Positions 1-8,971 of a stretch of DNA of 64,000 nt are shown one piece after another. Position numbers and translations under genes: made by a program. Origin of the DNA: Typha latifolia (lineage: Eukaryota; Streptophyta; Magnoliopsida; Poales; Typhaceae); the NCBI GenBank assembly GCA_019914945.1, contig CM034103.1:15962785-16026784 (forward strand). The letters run 5' to 3'. Every line of letters begins with the position of its first letter. The stretch's first letter is position 1. Below the pieces are notes generated by a model that was given only the letters and a program-made list of their open reading frames with translations, searched no databases and was not told where the DNA came from.

Positions 1-322
1 CGGCGGCGGCGTGGAGCTCTCTGCTCGCGCCGAGGTCGAAGGTCGTGGAGGCAGCCTTGAAGGCGATGGGAAGGGAATACGAGTCCGGCGCGAAGCCTGC
101 TCGAGACATGGCAACGTAGACACGGAGGGCAGCGCGAGGCGAGCCAACCCGGAGGTAGGCGCGCATAAGGGTGTTCCAGTGAAAGGAGGTGAGGAGGAGG
201 TGGCAGCGGAGCACGTGGGCATGGAGTTGGGGCGGGGTGGATGGGTCGGTGGCGGCCTCGAGGCGAGCCGCGGCCGAGTTAGCTTGGTCGAGGTGGGGGT
301 TTGCGTTGGAGCAGATGGGCAT
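1..322 (-). CDS. PPR protein, N-terminal part (cut by window edge)
   Basis: This is the first 107 codons of a pentatricopeptide repeat protein that runs off the left edge. The reverse strand is open from an ATG at 322-320. After about 45 residues it shows the PPR pattern HWNTLMRAYLRVGSPRAAL, followed by RVYVAMSRAGFAPDSYSLP and then a SRELHA-type motif. This spacing is typical of the PLS subclass, which act in mitochondria or plastids as RNA-binding factors for editing, splicing or stability. The GC-rich, intronless beginning also fits PPR genes. No E or DYW domain can be judged because the rest is outside the window, and targeting is not predictable by eye. It is divergent from the GATA gene, sharing an upstream region of about 1.5 kb. 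Confidence 0.82.
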   Translation of the reverse strand, partial: MPICSNANPHLDQANSAAARLEAATDPSTPPQLHAHVLRCHLLLTSFHWNTLMRAYLRVGSPRAALRVYVAMSRAGFAPDSYSLPIAFKAASTTFDLGASRELHAAA

Positions 323-1804
323 TGGCGAATGAGAGGTGGGTTTTGGGGTGGTTTTGGGTAGACGAGAGAAGAAGAAAGGAGAGAGGCCGTTGAAGGCATA
401 ATTGGCTAAGTTATGGGGTAAGTGCATCAGGGAAGCCCAGAGTTAACATTAACATACAATGGAATACTTCTTAAACAACTAGCTGGAAGAGCAATACATA
501 GATGATACCACTTATTAGTGCAGATTCATTCCCAAAAGGCAACAAAAGAAGAAGCTATTAGCCTCCATTCTGTTCTGTGGGTCTTTCCTTGCATTACAAT
601 CACATGTATCTATCTACCTCCTGGTCTACTATCTGTATGAACAAAACACCAAATTTTGACTGCATAAAAAGCAGGGTCTATTTTGATTCAGATATTCTCG
701 GAATATTTATTACCAATCAATTGGGGGTAAATGGTAAACTAAGTTAACTATCCTTTAACATTGTAATCACCATTACTTGAGCACGTGCGCGGGAAGCAAG
801 GTGGAAGCGGGTCGTCGTCATTCGTCAAACCACGCATCTTGGACCACCTTTGTTGGTGGTGGGCTTTTGCCTTTGGGGCTCCGCCACGTGATACCTGACA
901 CCTGATCCAGCTACCATCACGTGCCTCCGCGGGCCCAGACATAATAACATCAAGGCTCCAGTGATTCATAAGTGGATAAGAGTAGAAAAATAATTAAGAA
1001 TTATGTGTGACGATTAGTTAGTGCCTCGTGATTCCCGAGGCACGTCTTTGGTAAACTAGACGTGAGTTATCTCCTCATTCTCTAAATGCGGATTCATCTA
1101 GGGATCAGAGGCTCGTTGGATGTAGTACGAATGGCTAGTCGACACGTGTAACGGAGAGGTTCTGCTCTGCTTCTTACCGTAGAAAGTGGAGATCGAGAGT
1201 ACGTGTCATGAACTAAACCATCGGATTAGTCTACGTCGAGCTGTAACCACTGTGCCTAAACGTGGGCCTGGGAATCTTTAATAAGGGCCCAGTGTGCAAC
1301 TAGGAGTAGGTCAAAAGAGAAATTGTAAATAATAAATAAATAAATAGAGTCAGGGAAAAAATATTTAGGGCGCGATTCCCGAGGAAAGAGGAAGGCAGCC
1401 AAGCGGAATCCGGCAGGAAACTTGGACGCTAATGCACGAGTCACTGCGACAGACACTGTTAGATCGATTCCTAAGGCGAGTTGGGATGAAAACTTGGAAT
1501 AATTAATCTCCTCTCCTCTGTTCTCAAATTTGCTAAATTCCACTTTTTACTTATCACAAGTGTAATTGTGGATAGCATAGTAATTAAAAGGAAATGCGGG
1601 GGCAAAGTAAGGGGCAGTGGGCTGCAGGGCAATAAGCTAGGCTGGTAAAGGAACGCCATTTTCTTTTCCACCTCCATACATAATTAATCTCTTCACCCCA
1701 TCTTTCGCTTTATTTACCTCTTGGAGTCCTCCATTTCAGCTCTCCTCCCCTATATCTCTATAGAATTAAGTCCCCAAACTAGACACAGTTGAGTTGAGCA
1801 TCCA
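323..1804. promoter_or_regulatory. Divergent intergenic region between PPR and GATA genes
   Basis: No gene is supported in this 1.5 kb stretch between two outward-facing genes. It holds four perfect CACGTG G-box cores at 782-787, 885-890, 918-923 and 1143-1148, and a perfect 8-bp inverted repeat at 1021-1043. A TATA-like TATATCTCTATAG lies at 1751, about 50 bp before the GATA start codon. Short open frames on the minus strand here have no recognisable domain and were not called. Confidence 0.6.
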
Positions 1805-2997
1805 ATGGAGGCGGCGTCGGCGGCGTACTTGCACGGTGGCCATTGCAGGGCTGGGTCGACACAATTCGCGCCGGAGAAGAAGGCCGACCACTTTATTGTA
1901 GAAGACCTGCTCGACTTCTCCAACGACCAGGAGGAGGAGGACGACGCCGTCGAGGGAAACTCGTCGACCGACTCGTCAACCATCAACGCCGTCAATAGCT
2001 TCAACTCCTCCTCCTCTTCCGTCGACAATGGCGCCTCTCGGAGCTTAGCCTACGACCTCTGCGAGCCGGTGATTGCCATTCTTCTAAATTCTCATTTACT
2101 TTGTATTTCGGAAGTATATTTTTTTAAGAACCCTTTTTTTTTTTTTTTTGAAGTCATGAAGTGCAATTTTTTCCTATTACTTGGTACGTTTTCTAAATTA
2201 AGTAGAAAAAAAACCCAAATGAGGAAAGTTTGCAATAGTTTTAACAGATGATTTTTTTTTTCCGTTTGTGGGTGCAGTACGAGGAGTTGGCCGAGCTGGA
2301 ATGGCTCTCGAACTTCGTGGAGGACTCCTTTTCCAGTGAAGACTTCCAGAAGCTTCACCACATTACGGGGATGAAATCCACCTCGTACTCCGCTCCCGAT
2401 TCAGAATCCCGAGGCAACCTCGCCATTACCAAGCCGGTTACTTCGCTGCGGCCGGAGCCGCCAGCCACCGGCAAGGCCCGGAGCAAGCGTTCCCGCGCCG
2501 CACCTTCCAGTTGGTCGTCGGAATTCCTCGTCCTCTTGCCATCGCCGGCCTCGTTCTCGGAGTCCGAGCTCCTCGTAGAAGCGATCGCAGGGAAGAAGAC
2601 GGCGAAGTCGGCAAAGAAGCGGGACCCCGCCGCTTGCCGGGCATTGGCAGCGGCCCATGACGGCCGGAAGTGCCTGCATTGCGCGACCGACAAGACGCCG
2701 CAGTGGCGGACGGGGCCGATGGGGCCGAAGACTCTCTGCAATGCCTGCGGCGTGCGGTACAAGTCGGGGCGGCTCGTTCCGGAGTACCGGCCGGCGGCGA
2801 GCCCGACGTTTGTGCTCTCGAAGCATTCGAATTCTCACCGGAAAGTGCTCGAGCTCCGCCGCCAGAAGGAGCTCCAGCCACAACCACACCAACAACAGCA
2901 TATCCATTCTGCCGCTGCCATCTTCGACGGTGCGCCTTCGGAATCCGGCGACGACTTCTTGATTCACCAGCACATAGCCGCCGATTTCTGCGACTGA
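1805..2997 (+). CDS. GATA zinc-finger transcription factor (GATA-12/9-like)
   Basis: Two exons, 1805-2068 and 2278-2997, joined in phase 0 over a T-rich intron, give 327 residues. A single C-terminal GATA finger has the plant spacing C-X2-C-X18-C-X2-C, with cysteines at 220, 223, 242 and 245, and contains [19 protein letters not shown] followed by [20 protein letters not shown]. That finger and tail are typical of subfamily I GATA factors (GATA-1/5/9/12 type), which bind GATA sites and regulate light, growth and cell-wall genes. The N-terminal half is acidic and Ser-rich ([16 protein letters not shown]), as expected for an activation region; the basic stretches KARSKRSR and KKTAKSAKK before the finger are probable nuclear signals. 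The start is the first ATG, close behind a TATA-like sequence. The subfamily assignment is firm; the exact orthologue is inference. Confidence 0.95.
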
Positions 2998-3472
2998 TTA
3001 AATTCTAGGAAGATTAGTTTAATATGCTTTGAGCGCTTTTTGGGCTCCCTAGTCCCTACCATTTATTCTATAAATTAATTTTTAGGGAGATCATTAGCTT
3101 GTATTCCAGATTTTTGTTTTCATTAAAAAAAAATCTGAAATTAGAACAAAACACTGAGCACGTGTCTGCACCAACGAGCACGTGCAAAGTAGTGGAGCTA
3201 AACTCTTTCACCACGACCACGGGGCCATTATGCTGTCATAATATCATGATGGACAGTTGCTTCGCTTTCACGACAATGCTTTTTCTCACTATTAAGGTGA
3301 TTAGTTATCTCTCCCATTACCCGTGCCTTTAATTTGGTGATGAGCTTTATAGACAATTTATTAAATACAAAAAAGAAAAGAAAAAGGGCTAGAGTTCATA
3401 TTTGGGCCAGGCCCAACTAGCCATGGAAGAAAGTATCAGAGCCTAATACAACTTCGTTCCGTTACAAATGCG
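2998..3472. other. Convergent 3' region
   Basis: Tail-to-tail spacer between the GATA gene and the LFS-like gene, presumably both 3' UTRs. It contains two CACGTG cores, at 3159-3164 and 3179-3184, 20 bp apart. No further gene is seen. Confidence 0.5.
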
Positions 3473-3976
3473 TTACGCCGACTTGTCCTCTGCCACGCTT
3501 GCAATTTCTTCTTCCAACCTCTTCGCCACGCCACGTGCTAACTTCTCCAGGTACGCAACAAACCCCTCCCGCGTCCACCCTTTCACCGGATCCGACGCAA
3601 AGGACCACTCGACGCAGCACCCTTCCGGAACGGATACGATCCGGATCGTGGCCGCGTACGACCCGAATCCTTTGTTGGTCTCCACGATCTCGTAGGTGTA
3701 GGAGCGTCCGACCGGATCGAACTCGACCAACCTCTCCTTGGACCAACCCACCGGCTGGCCCGGATCGGCCCGGTTGACGGATCCGGCGCAGTACCTCACG
3801 CACCCGGGCTGGTCCTCCACGCCGTCCAGCTTGCGACACGTGTGAAGAGAAGGAACCCACCTGTTTAGGCTGCAGAATTCCCCGAGGAGGGACCAGGCCT
3901 GGTCCGGCGTGGGGCCCGAGACCTTCGCCTTCACCTCGCCTTTCCACTTCGGCTCTGGGTTTGAGTTCTGGTCCAT
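3473..3976 (-). CDS. Lachrymatory-factor synthase-like protein (START/Bet v1 fold)
   Basis: An intronless gene of 167 residues. The protein begins with acidic/Lys-rich residues, then WKGEVKAKVSGPTPDQAWSL, FCSLNRWVPSLHTCRKLDG, QPGCVRYCAGSV, YTYEIVETNKGFGSYAATI and CCVEWSFASDPVKGW. This order is that of the plant lachrymatory-factor synthase-like family in the polyketide cyclase/dehydrase (START, Bet v1-like) superfamily, whose members form a helix-grip cavity for small hydrophobic ligands. In onion one member converts a sulfenic acid to the tear factor, but most family members have no known substrate, so only the fold is claimed. The length matches the family (about 160-170). The minus strand carries a TATA-like TTTAAATA at 4067-4060, about 85 bp before the ATG, and a palindromic CCACGTGG G-box core at 4177-4182. 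Confidence 0.9.
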   Translation of the reverse strand: MDQNSNPEPKWKGEVKAKVSGPTPDQAWSLLGEFCSLNRWVPSLHTCRKLDGVEDQPGCVRYCAGSVNRADPGQPVGWSKERLVEFDPVGRSYTYEIVETNKGFGSYAATIRIVSVPEGCCVEWSFASDPVKGWTREGFVAYLEKLARGVAKRLEEEIASVAEDKSA

Positions 3977-5466
3977 TATGAGCGAGAGAGAAGATTTGGT
4001 TTAGGATTGGTGTTAGGATTAGGATTAAAATAATAAGAGACATCTCATAGCAGGGGGTGTATTTAAAAGTAGCAAGTGGCGAGCATGCATGCATTTGGTG
4101 GATTGGATCACATTTTTGAGATCCAAGAGTGTATCTGTGTATATCTAGTCGGATTGGCTCACTGACTAAATTTTGCCACGTGGTTGTATGTATTCAAGAC
4201 ATACTCCTCAAAGTATTACTAGCGGATATGCTATATACGGGGAATAATTATGGGAAGATATTGTAAGCAATCCTAAGAATTATTCTAATTCTCTCTCTAG
4301 AAATATCTAGCTACGATGATTGGACTCCCGGAAATAATAATGAAGTATTTTTCCACTGAAAACCCCAGAAGCTTTGAGAAATGCTATCATGAAAGCGTCT
4401 TCCTCAACAATTAGACAATTTTTTTTTCTAATAAAAAACTTATAATATAATAAGCATTTTGGAGGTTTTATATGACTAAGGTTGTTAAAGTGCCCATGAA
4501 AAATAATAGATATAATTATCTCTATTTCTCTTATTTTTTTCTTATTTTATTATCAGTCCATTGCGTCGTTTCTAGCGGGTTTAGACATAGTGATTAAAAT
4601 CACATAGCTGATAGCCCACATCTAGGTCCACTAAGAGGTGGTGAGGTATACGTAGAAAGTTTCAACAGTAGTTATGAAATTAACTTGAAAGGTGGTGGTA
4701 GTAATAGTAGTAGTATCACTAGTCGTCCGTCGTAGTTATCCTTGTGGTTAGGCTCCATAATAGAGTCGTAATTTAGCGGTTCAAATATGCCTATCACTTA
4801 TTAAATGCATTGCAAGAAGAGAAGAAAAAAAAGGATACTTAACTTTGCAAATGTGGGCCGTATGCCGGGAGAAATTTTCTAATTAGGAGTCGTATTCATA
4901 CGAGTATGGCATGGCCACGTATAAGGAACGCATACATTTTTCTTCTATGACTTCCCCCACCCCATCCCCCCGAGTTAGGTGTCTCTAATTCTTTCCTTCA
5001 AATCTTCTTTTCTTCCATATATTTCAAGAGTTTTAAGAGCATATAAATATGCAATTCAAAACTTTATTAAATTAAATTTAGGAGAAGTTACTAGCCAGGT
5101 CCATCAAATGGACCCATCACCCCCACAATAATTGAGGACCAAACAATTATTTCACAAAAAATATTCCAAAATATATGACTCAAAACTCAATCTACACTTC
5201 AATGAATCATGATAATTTCTTCCTCTCAAATTAATTTTAAAAAAGAAGAAGAAGAAGAAGAAGAAGAAGAAGAAGAAGAAGAAGAAGAAGAAGAAAACCA
5301 ATAATTTCCTGCCACCTTTAAATACCCTCCTCCTCCCCCACTTCCCTTACCTGCACCTCTCCACATAACTCTCTCAATCCTCCCTCAAAGCTACTCCTAA
5401 ACCCGGAAAAAGAAACAAAATTTCCTCCAAAAAAAGCCCAAAAAAGAAGGAAAAAGAGGAAGAAAA
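3977..5466. promoter_or_regulatory. Divergent intergenic region, LFS-like and DUF761 genes
   Basis: About 1.5 kb of AT-rich DNA between two outward-facing genes, with no supported coding frame. On the LFS side lie a TATA-like element (4060-4067) and a G-box (4177-4182). On the DUF761 side lie a GAA microsatellite (5245-5295) and a TATA-like TTTAAATA at 5317-5324. Confidence 0.55.
5245..5295 (+). repeat. (GAA)17 microsatellite
   Basis: Seventeen uninterrupted GAA units. The run ends about 22 bp before the TATA-like sequence of the DUF761 gene, so it is inside the core promoter rather than in the transcript. A shorter AGA tract lies behind the same gene near 6421. Confidence 0.95.
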
Positions 5467-6162
5467 ATGGAATCAAGTGGGCCACCAAGGGCAGCCAAGC
5501 AACTATGGCACATCATACGTGCAGTTTACTATATGATGCTGAAAGGCATCTCCAAGCACAACCTAATGCTCGAACTCCACCTCCTCTTCAAGCGCGGCAA
5601 GATCGCCGGCAAGGCTATCTCCGGCATCCTCACCCACCACCACCACTACCACACCACCCTCGCCGGCAATAGCTACCCGGCCGCCTTCTCCTGCCGCACC
5701 ATGGACCCCGCCGCCGCCGTCTACGTGCCCAGAGAAGTCGAGTTCAGCTGCAGCAACACTCCCTCCTTCCCCTTCCTCTACCTCTCCAAGCGAAAGAATC
5801 ATCATCACTACGACAATCATTTGCATCAACACTTCCATCGCCGCCGCGGCCGCCACCACAGTCGCGAGTCCTTGTACGAGTACGATGCCGCCGCGATAGC
5901 TAAGGTCTTCGAGGTGCTTAACGACTCCGATTCGACGAGCGGAGGAGATTCCCCGGTCTGGAGCTACGCGAAGAGCCCGGTAGCGGCGGTGAGGCACGTC
6001 AGGATAACGGACTCGCCGTTCCCGGTGATCGAGGAGGGGGAGGTGGAGGTGGAGGTGGACGGAGGGGTGGATAGGAAGGCGGAGGAGTTCATAAAGTGGT
6101 TTCATGAGCAGCAGCGCTTGCAACAGCGTGGTGCAACTCCGGATGTAAGGTATTGGGATTAA
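5467..6162 (+). CDS. DUF761 / avr9-Cf-9 rapidly elicited protein 146-like
   Basis: Single exon, 231 residues. The N-terminus (AKQLWHIIRAVYYMMLKGIS, then KRGKIAGKAISG) is a short hydrophobic/amphipathic block shared by this family. The middle has EFSCSNTPSFPF near residue 92, and the end has TDSPFP near 181 and the DUF761 box RKAEEFIKWFHEQQRLQ at 203-219. In tobacco and tomato, members are rapidly induced by fungal elicitor, but the biochemical function is unknown. Two His-rich patches stand out: T-HHHH-Y-H near 56-63 and a region near 110-135 mixing His with Arg/Lys; many family members have some His there. The start is the first ATG after a TATA-like element, giving a leader of roughly 110 nt rich in A/C. 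The identification rests on the conserved blocks and is confident at family level only. Confidence 0.9.
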   Translation: MESSGPPRAAKQLWHIIRAVYYMMLKGISKHNLMLELHLLFKRGKIAGKAISGILTHHHHYHTTLAGNSYPAAFSCRTMDPAAAVYVPREVEFSCSNTPSFPFLYLSKRKNHHHYDNHLHQHFHRRRGRHHSRESLYEYDAAAIAKVFEVLNDSDSTSGGDSPVWSYAKSPVAAVRHVRITDSPFPVIEEGEVEVEVDGGVDRKAEEFIKWFHEQQRLQQRGATPDVRYWD

Positions 6163-8971
6163 AATCTCTTACAGAATGGAAGATTAGGGGGGCTAAGAGA
6201 ATGTTGTACGTAGTAGTTAGTTGTTCAGATTCTCTGAGTGCTCTTTTGTATTATAATGTTGATCTATCTATCTATCTTTTTTCTTTTAGAGTTCTCTTAT
6301 GTTCATGTATCGAATTCATGTTGTATGGTTGTTTTCGCAGAGAAAATTAAGTCTTCACTTTTAAATTCTCGTAAAATGATAAACAGATAAAACACTATTA
6401 TTTTCTTCTCTTAGAAAATTAGAAGAAGAAGAAGAAGAAGATAAAGAAGACATGCATTTTTATTATTCTGCAGTTTTGGTGTTGGATTTCTCGGATAAAT
6501 CATTATTTTCCATATGAACATAAAAAATAGTTGTGAAATATAGTACCTGTTAATTGATGAGTTATATAATGTACACTATTTCTGATTCCAGTGGTACTTG
6601 ATATTTGGCCCTAGTGTAACAATTGATTTGGATAATTCTCCATTTGGTTGATTTCTTTGATCAATCTTGAGTTGTATTTTTTGACGTTCTTGGTAGAGTC
6701 TTTTAATTTGCTCATCAGAAACTTTCTTTTTCTTTTTTCTTTTTTCTGGAGAAACTTCTACCTATTGACAACCTACCGTCATGGAAATATCTAATGCACT
6801 ATTCAAGACATTCTAAGAATTTTCCAACCATGAATAGTTCCCGTTATTGATCAAATAAATAGTTGCCATGAAACAATAAATTGAAAGCAAATGAAGTAAA
6901 CCACGCTAATTTGCAAGTATTACAGCAATCTTTTTCTCGTCAGCTGAGCTTTTATGATACCCAGCTGTAGTTAGATAGGAATGATACCATATTTTATTCT
7001 TGAACACTGCTATAACTTAGCTTTGCTGTCTTTGAATTGGATCTTCTCCTTGCTTGGACAACATCTAGCCAACTTTCTCTAATTTGAATGGCAACTACAC
7101 CAAGTCAACCAAAAACTATTGATTTCAAACGTAGCCAATTTTGATTTACTTAATTGACAAAGCTATCACAAGTTGGTAACCTAACTGTTAAGCAATGTGC
7201 CGAAGAGTTGATGCAAAAATTATAGAATGATGCAAATGAACAAGTGTGGGATGGTGGGCCCTATTTTGTTTTGTTCACTTAGCTTACGAAATCTAATAAT
7301 TATTGGAAGTATTGGTTTGTGAAGAAGCTTCTTGGTTAATTAGCTAATTAAACACGTGGATGATTGCATATCATTCGCAAATCATGATTGCTTCATGCTA
7401 ATTGCTTTTTAAATTTAATTATTGACTTCGAAGTAGCATTATCTTTCAAACTCACACCTTCCACCACAAGTTTGCATATTAATGAGGCGAAAATGACTGG
7501 ATCTCCAAAAGAAACCACGCCTAGGCGATGAACACCAATCAAAGAGAGGCAAGAGGGGAAGGTTGTAGGAACGCATCGTTTTCTCTTCATCAATGCCTTC
7601 AAAACTGTTGCTCCATCAACAAAGAAAGCTCCTATCTGAAGCCGACTTATAGAATTTTTTGTTTTATACCAACCAATTCTATACCCTTCCCTAAGACAAA
7701 AAAGATTTTTTTTTGTTTTATACCAACCAATTCTATACCCTTCCCTACGACAACGAAGATTATATGATCGATCGACTCCAATTCTAAATAATTATTATAA
7801 AAAATTATTTATTAGTTTAATAACTTGACTTGATTGATAATTCGACGGTGTGATTAACTTAGAGGAGTAGCTCAACAGCTCGACAATTAAAAACGAATCT
7901 TACTAATATTTAGTTATGAACAATAATTCGATGATAAATATGACTTAAAACTAGATTAGACAACTTAATATATTAGTTAAAGCTTAGTAAAATTTAAATG
8001 CCTTTGTATCTAAGGATGATTAACTTTTTGTTCAACTTAGAATAATTAATAAAAAACAATTTGCGTTTTATTTTGTTTACGAATAGACCCATTCTTTAAT
8101 ATATTTGCAAATAATAAATTTTAGTTAGCTTATAAAAAAAAAATTATAAGTGTATCCTATTTTGTTTTTTGTTCCCACACAGATAATAAACCATGCAAAC
8201 CAACCTCCTAAAGTGTTTTTTGTTTCTCTAAAAATATAAGATAGCTTGACTGTATACATACAGAGGCGTTTTTTGTTGTTGCAAATATACCTATAAAAGG
8301 AGTGAATTTGTAAAAGACCCAATTCTAAAAATTGGCGAAGGACATACATTTAGCATAATATCTGAAGTACTCTTCCACTGTACAAATGGCACCTGCAATC
8401 TGGTGGATAATAAATACATTATGCCGTACATGCCCATAATTTTCTATCAATATCAAGATAATTGCAGAGGCTAATCATTTTCATCTTAAATTCTAGGATA
8501 AAGAGCATAGATTTGCATCTTAATCCATTGTGACATGATGGCTTGAAATAGTTGACATGCATCTTATTGCCTTCTCTAGGGGGCCACTTATGCACCCAAA
8601 AAAAGCCTTATTTAGCTTAAGCAAAAATGAAACTAAATCTCAAGAAATGTACCTTATGCAAGTTTACCAGTCTGTAATTATGGAAATCTAGTTGGCGTTG
8701 GCCTTATATCAATAATGAAAGCAAACAAACTTTGCTATGCAATTGTAACACTAATCACGCAGCGCAGCAATATGGTATCATAAGTAGTCAACCTTCTGAT
8801 ATTATAGTAAACTAAGTGAAGAATTAGTATAAAAGAAGCAAACCTATTGGCTAATTTGAAGCATTAATCTTAGTTCTGTTAGTCATCATGATTCACATAA
8901 AGTATAAAAAAGGGATCAAGTATTCATTTTCCTCCTCTAACAGGGTAAGAACTAAGAAGTATCTTGCAAAA
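6163..8971. other. AT-rich intergenic region
   Basis: The convergent space between the DUF761 gene and the SAWADEE gene, about 2.8 kb. It shows no codon-biased frame. It contains three consecutive palindromes at 7322-7358 and a tandem duplication at about 7655-7760. Short frames near 7393-7767 and 8125-8349 have no domain and are not called. Confidence 0.55.
7655..7760. repeat. Imperfect tandem duplication, period 54 bp
   Basis: The block GTTTTATACCAACCAATTCT and the following ATACCCTTCCCTA occur twice, starting at 7661 and 7715, with only scattered differences just downstream. It looks like a recent local duplication. Confidence 0.9.

Noticed and set aside
748..969. Minus-strand frame of 73 codons upstream of the GATA gene
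   Set aside because: No domain, and it lies in the G-box-rich promoter region; GC content alone explains it.
2355..3008. Several long frames overlapping GATA exon 2 on both strands
   Set aside because: They are shadows of the GC-rich GATA coding sequence and have no domains.
5245..5295. Regular repeat considered as an array
   Set aside because: It is a plain trinucleotide microsatellite without spacers; no CRISPR-like structure exists in the window.
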